Assembly: GCA_023407575.1 (NCBI GenBank)
Contig: JAEYLX010000067.1
Location: 124,001 to 188,000, forward strand
Length of the DNA stretch: 64,000 bases
Direction: 5' to 3'
DNA from: Bacillota bacterium
GTDB taxonomy: Bacteria > Bacillota > Clostridia > Lachnospirales > Lachnospiraceae
Made by a program: the position numbers and the translations under genes. Below, piece after piece: positions 34,156 through 41,837 of this stretch; position 1 is the stretch's first letter, and every line of letters begins with the position of its first letter. The notes below the pieces were generated by a model. The model saw only the letters and a program-made list of their open reading frames with translations, made no database searches and had not been told where the DNA came from.

Positions 34156-35028
34156 CTATACCGTAGTCTTATTGAAATATCTTTTTATCTGTGTACCAAT
34201 CCAACGACCCATGGGAACAGCTACGGCATTTCCAATTTGTCTGTATGCATCGCGTTCTGTTCCATAAAAAGTGAACCAGTCTGGAAAACCCTGTAGCCTT
34301 GCCCACTCCCTAACAGTGTATGGTCTTACACATATTCCATCTTTAATCAACCTTGTGCTTACGTCTTTTGCATAGTGAGCCACGCATGTTGGCGCAATAT
34401 CATCTAAAAACGGATCTGAAATTATTGGCTTATCACGATAGCATCCTTCCAATCGTCTCCATACATATTCAGGAATATCAATTTCTGGATTATTTTCTAT
34501 AATGTCTTTTAATCGCAAAGGATTCGCGTTTGGATATTCAAAGTCAGTAAATGGTTTTCTACTCCCTATGAGTATTAATCTTTTTCTTTCTTGTGGCAGC
34601 CACATCTTTGCATTGATCGGACACTCCACTCTCACATAATAATCTGGTAACTTTGTTAATGCTTCCATTACTACTCTAAATTTTTTCATTCCTGGAACAT
34701 TTTCGACAATATACATTTCAGGCTTTGCAAGTGCTATGTGTCGGAAAAAATGAAGAAATAAATCATCTCCTGTTCTGGTTCCATGAATGTCTGCAATTGT
34801 AGAATATTTAGTGCATGGAAAAGTTCCAATGTAAACATCTGCATCTTGCTGATCCAGCACCGTCAGTTTTGTTATATCGGACTGGTTAACCTTGTGTTTA
34901 AAATTCATAGACAGTGTCTTACAGCATTTTTCATCAATTTCAAATGATTCCAAGAGTTCAATTCCTGATTCTAATATCCCTAAGTCCATGCCACCTGCGC
35001 CTGAAAAATAACTTTTTGCTGTTATCAT
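34156..35028 (-). CDS. DNA (cytosine-5) methyltransferase
   Basis: The 290-residue enzyme has motif I FSGAGGMDLG (about 8-17), IV with the catalytic Cys in GTFPCTKYS (about 64-72), VI ENVPG, VIII QERKRLILIG, IX RPYTVREWARLQGFP and X IGNAVAVPMG. All key motifs are present; the target-recognition region is short. Start 35028 is set by GGAGGG. No restriction partner is adjacent, so it probably protects phage DNA from host restriction. Confidence 0.93.
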   Translation of the reverse strand: MITAKSYFSGAGGMDLGILESGIELLESFEIDEKCCKTLSMNFKHKVNQSDITKLTVLDQQDADVYIGTFPCTKYSTIADIHGTRTGDDLFLHFFRHIALAKPEMYIVENVPGMKKFRVVMEALTKLPDYYVRVECPINAKMWLPQERKRLILIGSRKPFTDFEYPNANPLRLKDIIENNPEIDIPEYVWRRLEGCYRDKPIISDPFLDDIAPTCVAHYAKDVSTRLIKDGICVRPYTVREWARLQGFPDWFTFYGTERDAYRQIGNAVAVPMGRWIGTQIKRYFNKTTV

Positions 35029-35085
35029 AATCGCCCTCCTTTTCTTGCTTAATATACATTTACTTACCATTGCAAAACACAAACA

Positions 35086-35874
35086 TCAGCCGTCATAGCA
35101 GCCACAAGGTATATCACTATCTTGGTCGTACATGAGACACATTCCTACTTGCGACTTTTCGTACTCAATAAAGTTCTTCCAGCTCCAGTTTCTCCCTAAC
35201 CCCTTGACAGTTAATAAGTTATCCTTTGCATTATCTTCTATGGCTACGGCTCTATCAAATAGATCAGGGTGTCTTTGTTTTAATTCTTTAATCTCTTGCT
35301 TTTTCATCGAGGGGCAGAAGAAACAACTGCTTTTACCTGGTAGCGGTAATCCCTCTTCTAATATCACTTTTTCACAATCCTCTCGGTAATATCCCCAATC
35401 TATAAGAGCATAAACCTTTTTATATTTCTTATCTTGTAGGTCAATTACAAAAGCATTGTTTTTCCTTCGTTCCTCCCCCGCATCATAGCCGATATACTTA
35501 AATACTTTTTCTTCCTTTTCCCATATTTCCTTACAAGGTTTGTAGTTATTACAGTATTTATCTTGTGGGCCGACTTTGTGCTTAAGAGAGCATTTTTTAA
35601 AACCATATGCTATGCTTGGCAATGTTCCACTTTTAAGACATTCATCTTCTAAGGTAAATCTATTTCCATTTTTATCAACATTTTCAACAACTGTAATTTG
35701 AGGTAATTCATGTGCGTTAAGCCACTGATTAAAGATATCTATGTATTTGTATGTCTCTGGTCTTTCGGCTCCTGTATCAGCAAACAAGATTAAATCTATA
35801 GGTATTCCCATGCGATACATCCCTATTATCATTGCGGTGCTATTAGTTCCACCGCCAAAACTTACTATATTCAA
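35086..35874 (-). CDS. PAPS-reductase-family (PP-loop) protein
   Basis: The 262-residue protein has the PP-loop SFGGGTNSTA near residue 5 and FADTGAERPETYKYI, as in PAPS reductase/adenine-nucleotide alpha hydrolases. Additional Cys (CSLKHKVGPQ, CFFCPSMKK, CGCYDG at the C-terminus) could bind Fe-S or Zn. The start is TTG at 35874 with AAGGAGGG. It is next to the C5 methyltransferase. True sulfate assimilation is unlikely in a phage; a nucleotide or DNA/tRNA sulfur modification is possible. Confidence 0.85.
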   Translation of the reverse strand: MNIVSFGGGTNSTAMIIGMYRMGIPIDLILFADTGAERPETYKYIDIFNQWLNAHELPQITVVENVDKNGNRFTLEDECLKSGTLPSIAYGFKKCSLKHKVGPQDKYCNNYKPCKEIWEKEEKVFKYIGYDAGEERRKNNAFVIDLQDKKYKKVYALIDWGYYREDCEKVILEEGLPLPGKSSCFFCPSMKKQEIKELKQRHPDLFDRAVAIEDNAKDNLLTVKGLGRNWSWKNFIEYEKSQVGMCLMYDQDSDIPCGCYDG

Positions 35875-35906
35875 AAAATCCCTCCTTAATTGACAAATAC
35901 TTCTGA

Positions 35907-35935
35907 TTGCAAAATGCAAACATATGTTCTATAAT
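35907..35935 (+). promoter_or_regulatory. Promoter with LexA (SOS) box in its spacer
   Basis: TTGCAA (35907-35912) and TATAAT (35930-35935) are exactly 17 bp apart. The spacer contains AAACATATGTTC (35918-35929), matching the Gram-positive LexA box GAAC-N4-GTTC at 7 of 8 fixed positions. It faces the two + strand genes that follow. LexA binding here would block RNA polymerase. Confidence 0.7.
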
Positions 35936-35969
35936 AATATTCGCTAACTTTAATATTGAGGTGAAAATT

Positions 35970-36269
35970 ATGCATGAACCCATAGACACGATATCCTTTT
36001 ATGGTCCAGACGGACTGTATCCTAAATACTTCGCCGTGGACGGTATTACTTATACTATCGGCGATATAGAACCGCCAAAGCTCGAAAAGTTTGCAGGCTC
36101 CCGTGTGTATGTTTTTTGTTGTGTCGTGGAGGTCGGCGGTACCAGCCATAATGTTTATCTTAGATACGATTTACACCTGCACCAGTGGCTACTAAGCGGA
36201 GGGAGGACGGATAATGCCTTTTTATATCGAACCAAAAATTCCAGAAATAAAACTCCCTCGGGGGCATGA
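35970..36269 (+). CDS. SOS-cassette small protein, first gene
   Basis: The 99-residue protein begins MHEPIDTISFYGPDGLYPKY with ITYTIGDIEPPKLEKFAGSRVYVFCCVVEVGG in the middle, and GAGGTGAAAATT gives the SD. Its pattern recalls small proteins that precede Y-family DNA polymerase genes in clostridial SOS cassettes, though no polymerase is present here. It is on the + strand amid minus-strand phage genes and is richer in GC, which suggests separate acquisition. Confidence 0.65.
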   Translation: MHEPIDTISFYGPDGLYPKYFAVDGITYTIGDIEPPKLEKFAGSRVYVFCCVVEVGGTSHNVYLRYDLHLHQWLLSGGRTDNAFLYRTKNSRNKTPSGA

Positions 36270-36495
36270 GGTTTTTGTAATGACTACTACAAACACCAGC
36301 GGTAAAATTAGAGTCGACTATATCCGTATTATCGATGATGAAGGGGAAGTCTTTACCTACAAGATTACTTATTCTCATCTCCGCAAGAGGCTACTGAACA
36401 TCGAAACTTACGATTGCGAATATATCGCAGATAACTTTCTTCGGTATATTACGCTTGTTTTTGACGTTATAAATATGTCATGGGTTATGGGGTAA
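36214..36495 (+). CDS. SOS-cassette small protein, second gene
   Basis: The 93-residue protein (MPFYIEPKIPEIKLPRGHEV ... YITLVFDVINMSWVMG) has SD GGAGGGAGG inside the end of the first gene, which it overlaps by 56 bp, so the two are coupled. Its stop overlaps the convergent DUF551 gene by 18 bp. No family is recognised with certainty. It shares the LexA-type promoter. Confidence 0.65.
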   Translation: MPFYIEPKIPEIKLPRGHEVFVMTTTNTSGKIRVDYIRIIDDEGEVFTYKITYSHLRKRLLNIETYDCEYIADNFLRYITLVFDVINMSWVMG

Positions 36496-36825
36496 AGGTA
36501 GAGGTTTCCACTTAGTTACATCCCAAGTACTTATTCTTCCTAAGTAACACCATGTGGGTTTTTTATCCTTGCCTCTTCTTTCGTACGTCATTGGTACCGT
36601 TTTAAGTGTACCGTCTGGATATTTTATAGTTGCGTTAACATTTCTAAATATTTCTATCTCTCCAAGTTCAGGAAGTCTCTCGCTTACTGGTATCCACCTG
36701 TCATTTAGCTGCTGTTCAAGGGCACTTATCGCCAAGCTAATTGCTTTCTCCGTTTCTTTGCATGTAATAAATTTCGTTGTGCTTAATTGCTCTATAGCCT
36801 TTTCTATCTCATTCACTTGTATCAC
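36478..36825 (-). CDS. DUF551 protein
   Basis: The 115-residue protein has a helical start (EKAIEQLSTTKFITCKETEKAISLAISALEQQ) and the DUF551 core DRWIPVSERLPELGE ... WCYLGRISTWDVTKWKPLP. Such proteins are common single genes in phage early regions with unknown role. It overlaps the YopX gene by 17 bp. Confidence 0.85.
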   Translation of the reverse strand: MIQVNEIEKAIEQLSTTKFITCKETEKAISLAISALEQQLNDRWIPVSERLPELGEIEIFRNVNATIKYPDGTLKTVPMTYERRGKDKKPTWCYLGRISTWDVTKWKPLPLPHNP

Positions 36826-37207
36826 CCTCCTTAAGTAACTCTGGATTATCGTGTATATTCCCTATAACTTCGCAAGCCGCCCACATGTTATATAGGTTTT
36901 CTTTGTATTTAAGTTTAAATGAGCAAGTATCATCATCCCATACAACAACGGCTATTTTGTTTCCGTATATAACAATGTCGCCTTTGTAAACCTCTTTACC
37001 GTTCTTGTCGTGAAGACCTGTGTATTGACCTACGGTTTCGGGTATTACTAAATGACTTTCATTGGTTCCTTTTTCATCTATGTAATAATTAATGCCATCT
37101 CTATAAGCTCTATCCTTCCATATTTCTGGCATTGTCCATTCTCGATAAAAGCCATAAACCCACTGGCCATTATCTACTCTCTTACCTCTAAACTTGTATT
37201 CATTCAT
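36809..37207 (-). CDS. YopX-family protein
   Basis: The 132-residue protein opens EYKFRGKRVDNGQWVYGFY and contains VGQYTGLHDKNGKEVYKGDIV, the YopX signature, and ends IGNIHDNPELL. YopX proteins are frequent in Firmicute phages; function unknown. It overlaps its neighbours on both sides, so it is within an operon. Confidence 0.92.
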   Translation of the reverse strand: MNEYKFRGKRVDNGQWVYGFYREWTMPEIWKDRAYRDGINYYIDEKGTNESHLVIPETVGQYTGLHDKNGKEVYKGDIVIYGNKIAVVVWDDDTCSFKLKYKENLYNMWAACEVIGNIHDNPELLKEGDTSE

Positions 37208-37424
37208 CCTTGACAGCTCCTTTCACATAGTTATCTAAGTCCTCTTGTGCATAAATAACATTATCTTTGCAATTCCTGCACACTTCCAATAATTCATCCG
37301 TTCTTTGGTTCTTATAGCCATAGCAGTAATATTGTGGCTTTCCATCTTTGTGCCATTCAATGCTTGCTTTTCCTCGCTCGGCTACTTCGCCTGTCTTCTT
37401 TGCTTTGCAAATGGTACTAGACAT
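37200..37424 (-). CDS. Small Cys-containing protein
   Basis: The 74-residue protein has CYGYKNQRTDELLEVCRNC, a probable Zn knuckle, and an N-terminal KAKKTGEVAERGKASIEWHKDG stretch found in small phage proteins. The ATG overlaps the stop of the 55-residue gene before it. Function unknown. Confidence 0.7.
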   Translation of the reverse strand: MSSTICKAKKTGEVAERGKASIEWHKDGKPQYYCYGYKNQRTDELLEVCRNCKDNVIYAQEDLDNYVKGAVKDE

Positions 37425-37584
37425 CCTTAACCTCCTTCGGCTCCGGTATCCCCAAGTGTGGACGCTCGGTAAAAATAGGATTAACCTTGCTTGGTTGTTT
37501 TACCATCTGGTTATATACCCTTTGGTTGTTTAGCTTAAATTCGCCGTGGCTTCTTCTGTCTGGATATGCTGCACTTCTTTTCAT
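37417..37584 (-). CDS. Small basic protein (55 aa)
   Basis: The frame from ATG 37584 (GAGGATAACAC before it) encodes MKRSAAYPDRRSHGEFKLNN and ends PHLGIPEPKEVKDV. Both ends overlap neighbouring genes by a few bases, as is typical of true phage genes. Function unknown. Confidence 0.6.
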   Translation of the reverse strand: MKRSAAYPDRRSHGEFKLNNQRVYNQMVKQPSKVNPIFTERPHLGIPEPKEVKDV

Positions 37585-37772
37585 GTGTTATCCTCAACTT
37601 TCGTAAGTCCATCAGCAGCATAACCACCACGGTAATGTTCAAGCATTACACATTCAGTTCCACACAGATCAAATGGTTCACTTGATACAGTAAATACAAT
37701 GCCTTTCTTGGCACTTGACACCCAGTACTTATCATTCATGATGACTTCATCACCGATTTTTAAATTGCTCAT
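37581..37772 (-). CDS. Small beta-rich phage protein
   Basis: The 63-residue protein (MSNLKIGDEVIMNDKYWVSS ... CGTECVMLEHYRGGYAADGLTKV) looks like a small SH3/KOW-style barrel. GGAGGTAGTAT before the ATG is a good SD. Its ATG overlaps the methyltransferase stop. Function unknown. Confidence 0.65.
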   Translation of the reverse strand: MSNLKIGDEVIMNDKYWVSSAKKGIVFTVSSEPFDLCGTECVMLEHYRGGYAADGLTKVEDNT

Positions 37773-38449
37773 ATACTACCTCCTAATTTTGTTTGCGTAT
37801 ATCGCTCTACCCCACAACTAAACATATCTATCTGTGACTTATGGGTCTCTAATCTATTGGTTGCCATATCGTAATATACCTTGTCTATTTCAAAGCCTAC
37901 ACAGTCAAATCCGAGGTTGTGACAGGCTATTAAACTGGATGCGCTACCAACATGAGTATCTAAAATCTTGTCACCCTTTACAGCGTATTTTGATAGTAAC
38001 CATTCATACAGTGCAACTGGTTTTTGTGTGGGATGGATACGATTTTCTTTATTTTTCATGTTCTGTTGTATCATCCCATGCCAGGTATATGTAAACTGTC
38101 TTACTGCAGTATCAAATGATGTCCAAGCAAGCTCACAATCAGCAAAATCATTTTCACCGTTGTTCTTATCCCATACAATCCAACAATGGCTATCGATTGG
38201 TATCTTACTAATAAAATGGTTTGCTCCCCATATAATTTGATTCTTAGATACTCTTCTAAGTTCTTCGAAATAATCACCCTCTGGAGCTTTTAAATCATCT
38301 CCATGGAAAGCTTTATAATTTTTAGCTGTGGCAAGGTTAGACCTTGTATGGTTCTTGCTACCACTTTCGCCAATTCCATAAGGTACATCTACTATGGCGA
38401 GGTCGAAATACTTATCATGGTACTGTCGCATACCCTCCATGCAATCCAT
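37769..38449 (-). CDS. DNA N6-adenine or N4-cytosine methyltransferase
   Basis: The 226-residue frame has motif IV as DVPYG (normally DPPY), the region RIHPTQKPVALYEWLLSKY and motif I DTHVGSAS plus FDCVGFEID, i.e. the beta-class order. The ATG at 38449 has no SD. An ideal AAGGAGG lies at 38481-38487, 7 nt before an in-frame ACG at 38471-38473, and the codons between (TLDFGFYNMDCMEGM) look like the usual N-terminus. The natural start may be that ACG, mutated from ATG. Phage DNA protection is the likely role. Confidence 0.85.
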   Translation of the reverse strand: MDCMEGMRQYHDKYFDLAIVDVPYGIGESGSKNHTRSNLATAKNYKAFHGDDLKAPEGDYFEELRRVSKNQIIWGANHFISKIPIDSHCWIVWDKNNGENDFADCELAWTSFDTAVRQFTYTWHGMIQQNMKNKENRIHPTQKPVALYEWLLSKYAVKGDKILDTHVGSASSLIACHNLGFDCVGFEIDKVYYDMATNRLETHKSQIDMFSCGVERYTQTKLGGSI

Positions 38450-38485
38450 GTTGTAAAATCCAAAATCTAACGTTTTAATCCCTCC

Positions 38486-38785
38486 TTAAAACAGTGGTCT
38501 AAATATTCCAATCAATACCGCTTTTACAATACTGTTTCCAGCTTGCTTATAAAGCTGTGTATTACTGGTCTTTTGCATCGTTTCCGCTTCTCGCATTATG
38601 GCTATACCGTTTAAATCATCTTTATACTTTTCCATTAGCTGGGTTGCTGCTTCTCTGTCTTGAAGCATAGCGGAGAAGAAATCTAAATCTGTAAAATCCA
38701 TTAATCTCCAACACTCTCTTGGTGTTAACTTTCGGATTCTATAAGGTGTTTCTATCCGATGCACTCCTGTCTCTGTTGCTGTCAA
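38486..38785 (-). pseudogene. C-terminal piece of a DNA cytosine-5 methyltransferase
   Basis: The 99-residue frame begins just before motif IX (IRKLTPRECWRLMDFTDLDFF) and ends with motif X (QLYKQAGNSIVKAVLIGIF). Motifs I-VIII, including the catalytic PC, are absent, and the next gene upstream is unrelated. It could be a decayed remnant; similar short proteins exist in phages, so a retained stand-alone domain cannot be excluded. Confidence 0.7.
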
Positions 38786-38799
38786 GGTTTGATTACCTC

Positions 38800-39567
38800 C
38801 TATAATCCTTTATTGAGTAGCTTGCGCTCCCAATCATCTATGTCCTGATCTGTATATTGGTGTTTTAGATGATTGTTAAATTTATTAGGTGCCTTGGGCT
38901 GGATAGGTTTAGATTGTTGATAGTCTTGCTTTAATTCAAAGACACCTTTCCATCCGTTCATAATTGATTGATTTATAATTGCTATTTGTACCGATGTGTC
39001 ATTGCTAAGCTCACTTAGTTTCTTAATCATTAGGTCTATTGCTTTAGGTGTCATAGGCGCTTTCTTTTTTCGGTGCTCTATAAAATCTAAAATAGCTTGA
39101 TTTAGTAATGGATCATCAACGTAATTTTTTATATTAACTTTAGTTAATATATTGTTATCATTATTCTCATTATTGTTTGTGCTTTTTGGTGTTTCCTCGG
39201 TGTTTCCTCGGCGTTTCTTTGGTGTTTCTTTGGTGTTTCTCGAATTCTGAAAATCGCTATATTTTACAATGGTTAGAAGTGTTTCTTTGGTGTTACTATT
39301 TTTTTCTATCATGTGTTCCTTTTCGAGCACGCTCAAAAAATCAAAAACTTTCTTCCTTGACCATCCCCATCTATCAGCTAATTTCTTTATGCTGGTTATT
39401 CGAGAACCTCTCTTTACATTGGTTATTTGGTTACCATGTAGGAACTCATTATCTTCGTGATTTACTAGTAGAATGAGATCCACCCATGCCTGACCTTTTG
39501 TGAACGGCTTATCTTCCCATAACCAGTGCTCGGTTAATTGGCGGCTTATGCTTACCCATCCTTCCAC
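38800..39567 (-). CDS. Phage replication initiator (DnaD/winged-helix type)
   Basis: The 255-residue protein starts with EGWVSISRQLTEHWLWEDKPFTKGQAW, a replication-initiator N-terminal winged helix (SIKKLADRWGWSRKKVFDFLSVLEKE, about 57-85). A low-complexity linker (TKETPKKRRGNTEETPK) follows and then a DnaD-like C-terminal part (ILDFIEHRKKKAPMTPKAID). GTG 39567 is the start. It would bind the origin inside its own gene and load the helicase. Confidence 0.82.
   Translation of the reverse strand: MEGWVSISRQLTEHWLWEDKPFTKGQAWVDLILLVNHEDNEFLHGNQITNVKRGSRITSIKKLADRWGWSRKKVFDFLSVLEKEHMIEKNSNTKETLLTIVKYSDFQNSRNTKETPKKRRGNTEETPKSTNNNENNDNNILTKVNIKNYVDDPLLNQAILDFIEHRKKKAPMTPKAIDLMIKKLSELSNDTSVQIAIINQSIMNGWKGVFELKQDYQQSKPIQPKAPNKFNNHLKHQYTDQDIDDWERKLLNKGL
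39188..39242. other. Candidate prophage origin: five 11-bp iterons
   Basis: Five head-to-tail copies of GGTGTTTCYTY occur every 11 bp (39188, 39199, 39210, 39221, 39232), with two weaker copies at 39278 and 39289. Because 11 is not a multiple of 3 the reading frame is not repeated, so the DNA itself is what repeats. It lies inside the initiator gene, as in lambda O. Confidence 0.6.
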
Positions 39568-39575
39568 CCGATCAC

Positions 39576-39914
39576 CTACTTTACAATTCTTAATTCGTGG
39601 GTATCACCATAAAGCAGAAGAAATATTTTCCTCTTTAATTTAAACACTGGTGTCTCAACCCCTTTTACATCTTCCACGATAATGTTGCTGCCTACCATAT
39701 ATTCAAAATCTGCTTTATACTTTATTGCCGATATAACCTTGCCGTTGTACTTATATTTGGCTTGTAATTCATAAGTTGGCTGTAACCTTAGGTTGTCAAT
39801 TAAGCCTGCCTTTTCGCTCAATTTAAGCTCTTGGTATCGGTTAGCCTCGGCTTTGCTGTCAAATAAAATACCGTCTATGTAAGTCTTTTTATTCTTGTAT
39901 TTGTTATAACCCAT
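39576..39914 (-). CDS. DUF1064 nuclease-like protein
   Basis: The 112-residue protein has NKYKNKKTYIDGILFDSKAEANRYQEL and KADFEYMVGSNIIVEDVKG, the DUF1064 pattern with Glu-Ala-x-R and D-x-K that resembles resolvase-like PD-(D/E)xK nucleases. It follows a GC hairpin and precedes the replication gene. Possible role in junction processing, by family analogy. Confidence 0.82.
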   Translation of the reverse strand: MGYNKYKNKKTYIDGILFDSKAEANRYQELKLSEKAGLIDNLRLQPTYELQAKYKYNGKVISAIKYKADFEYMVGSNIIVEDVKGVETPVFKLKRKIFLLLYGDTHELRIVK

Positions 39915-39925
39915 TTAGCTCCTTT

Positions 39926-39949
39926 CTCCGGGGCTGTTACACCCCGGAA
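39926..39949 (-). promoter_or_regulatory. GC-rich hairpin before DUF1064
   Basis: CTCCGGGG and CCCCGGAAG pair around a short loop (CCGGGG/CCCCGG core). No T run follows, and the SD of DUF1064 is just downstream, so a translational or RNA-processing role is likelier than termination. It stands out against AT-rich surroundings. Confidence 0.45.
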
Positions 39950-40038
39950 GGGATAAGAAGGATGTATAAAATGTGTGATATGTTATACTAATTCCTACCC
40001 TAATTTGATACACACTGTTATAGCTAAACTCATTAGAG

Positions 40039-40293
40039 TTAGTTATTGATATATTTTTGTTTCATTCTCTCAAAGGCATCACGAACAGGTTTATTTGAGT
40101 CTGTGTTTAACGAGTGATATGTGTATGAATATTCTTCTCCATCAATAATTTCCTGATAATTTCCATATGCGAAATCATATCCATATCCGCAATTTGTACA
40201 GTGATAATATTCCTCCTCTGTGCCACGCTCACCTGCGTAATATTCCCTATCTATTTCGGTTTCGCATATAGGACAGTCTATTTTACCTTTCAT
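40039..40293 (-). CDS. Zinc-ribbon protein
   Basis: The 84-residue acidic protein opens MKGKIDCPICETEIDREYY and has CTNCGYGYD, two knuckles of a ribbon. Start 40293 follows GAGGCAGTA. It overlaps the HNH gene by 11 bp. Function unknown. Confidence 0.72.
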   Translation of the reverse strand: MKGKIDCPICETEIDREYYAGERGTEEEYYHCTNCGYGYDFAYGNYQEIIDGEEYSYTYHSLNTDSNKPVRDAFERMKQKYINN

Positions 40294-40654
40294 TACTGCC
40301 TCGCTTTCTGTATACATACAAATCCTTATGTTTGTTATATGTAACACTCTCCCTAGTCCATCCAGGGTAATGAATTTTTAAGTAATCCTCTGCTATTCCT
40401 CTCATCTCTTGGTTAAAGGAAGAGTTATCTAATAAAGTATGATGCCATCTACAGCCTATTACTCCGTTCTGTAGCACACCTAAACCGCCTTGAGACTTAT
40501 TTACAATGTGCATAGGATCTAAGATTGACCTATCAGCTGGAAAGGAACCTATCATGTGTATTCCGCGCTGGCAGAAGAAACACCCTTTATCTCTTTCTAG
40601 TAATTCTTGCTTGGTCTGCGTACTAAATTGCAGTTCCTTGGTTCGTTTACTCAT
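40283..40654 (-). CDS. HNH-like endonuclease of the recombination block
   Basis: The 123-residue protein has CFFCQRG (about 30), then HIVNKSQGGLGVLQNGVIGCRWHH, an HNH core. Start 40654 is set by AAAGGTGG. It lies next to the NinB-like gene, so it may serve in phage recombination or junction cutting rather than homing; this is inference. Confidence 0.8.
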   Translation of the reverse strand: MSKRTKELQFSTQTKQELLERDKGCFFCQRGIHMIGSFPADRSILDPMHIVNKSQGGLGVLQNGVIGCRWHHTLLDNSSFNQEMRGIAEDYLKIHYPGWTRESVTYNKHKDLYVYRKRGSNER

Positions 40655-41178
40655 ACGCACCACCTTTCTTTCATGATCCGTAATTCCTCTGGCGGTAAAG
40701 TCTCAATATCAAGGTCCTTGCATTCGTTTACTAAGCCATCTATTAGCACGCTCATTTCAAGGGTGTCATAAGTGGATGAGCCATAATAAACTTGCAACTG
40801 TATGCCTGTTACTCCATTTACAGTAACTTCTCCGAGGTCACGAACTGTTCTAAATTCTTTCTTGACTCTTTCTACCGCCTTTGGCTTAGCAATTATATGG
40901 GTGAATACTCCGTACTTTCCTAACATATCCAGATATAAGTCATCCTTAGATGTGTTAAGCTTGACAGCCATTTTTTGAAGTAAAGTCCACATATAAGCAT
41001 TTGCATCCTTGGACCGATGCTCACGGAATTTTTTAATCTCTATTTTTAGCTTTTGAAAGAGCTTTAATTTTGGATATTCATCTATAACTAAAGCCCTTTC
41101 ATTTACTTCTAATGTGATAAGTAATTTCCCAGTGATTATATCTTCGCTTACACCTTTTAAAGTGCCTGTAACCTCCAT
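40651..41178 (-). CDS. NinB/Orf-like recombination mediator
   Basis: The 175-residue protein contains KKFREHRSKDANAYMWTLLQKMA and SKDDLYLDMLGKYGVF, the pattern of NinB-like recombination proteins. The start overlaps the SSAP stop as TAATG. With the SSAP upstream and HNH/DUF1064 downstream it forms a phage recombination module. Confidence 0.72.
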   Translation of the reverse strand: MEVTGTLKGVSEDIITGKLLITLEVNERALVIDEYPKLKLFQKLKIEIKKFREHRSKDANAYMWTLLQKMAVKLNTSKDDLYLDMLGKYGVFTHIIAKPKAVERVKKEFRTVRDLGEVTVNGVTGIQLQVYYGSSTYDTLEMSVLIDGLVNECKDLDIETLPPEELRIMKERWCV

Positions 41179-41828
41179 TACAGTATCCCAGCTTCTTTCT
41201 TGCACTTATTACATAGTGCTTTACCTCCACATTTAGCCTTGGATATCTCATAGGCATCTTTAGGAGTATAATGTCTATCTCTCCAATCAAATTCTTTAAA
41301 AGGAGTTTTACAAGCTTCACACAAATATTCTTCTTTAGACTTAAGATCATTTGGATTTTTACCTGCTGGAAGTTTAGTTTCTTTAGGCGGGTCAGCGGGT
41401 TTATTGTATTTAGTACTGTCTGCATCCCAATAAACATCTGCTCCAATACCTAATTGCTTACAAGATACCGATATGGCGTCAGTAGTAGCCATCTTATAGC
41501 ATTCATCAGATACATAAAGGCCGTTCTTTTCCTTAGCTACAAACATACTGCCACCAGTCCCATAGATAGGCATAGACCATTGGTCATTAATCTTTATGTA
41601 TAGCTCTATATCAACAAATGCTGCTATTTCTTCTCCGTGAGACTCTAGCCATTTGTTAACTGTTTTGTAATACCAACCGATACCACAAGGCCCAAATTGT
41701 TCAGTAAGAGCCTTAATTCTCCACATAGGGTTAATATCAGTCTTGCCTGACATTCGTCCGCCTTTAATTTCTTTCTTTGCTTCTTTGGGGACAGCTCTGA
41801 CATTTTCATATATTTCAAGATTACCCAT
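41178..41828 (-). CDS. Rad52-like single-strand annealing protein (DUF1071-like)
   Basis: The 216-residue protein has TDINPMWRIKALTEQFGPCGIGWYY (about 30-55) and GTGGSMFVAKEKNGLYVSDECYKMATTDAISVSCKQLGIGADVYW (about 90-135), typical of Sak-type annealing proteins, and a C-terminal Cys cluster (CEACK, CGGKALCNKCKK). Start 41828 is fixed by AGGAGG. It would anneal ssDNA during phage replication and recombination. Confidence 0.75.
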   Translation of the reverse strand: MGNLEIYENVRAVPKEAKKEIKGGRMSGKTDINPMWRIKALTEQFGPCGIGWYYKTVNKWLESHGEEIAAFVDIELYIKINDQWSMPIYGTGGSMFVAKEKNGLYVSDECYKMATTDAISVSCKQLGIGADVYWDADSTKYNKPADPPKETKLPAGKNPNDLKSKEEYLCEACKTPFKEFDWRDRHYTPKDAYEISKAKCGGKALCNKCKKEAGIL

Positions 41829-41837
41829 AAGCACCTC

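Noticed and set aside
35086..35874. DndC of a DNA phosphorothioation system
   Set aside because: No dndD, dndE or dndB neighbours and the protein is shorter; only the PP-loop family is supported.
34156..38785. Complete restriction-modification system
   Set aside because: Methylases are present but no adjacent restriction endonuclease gene was found.
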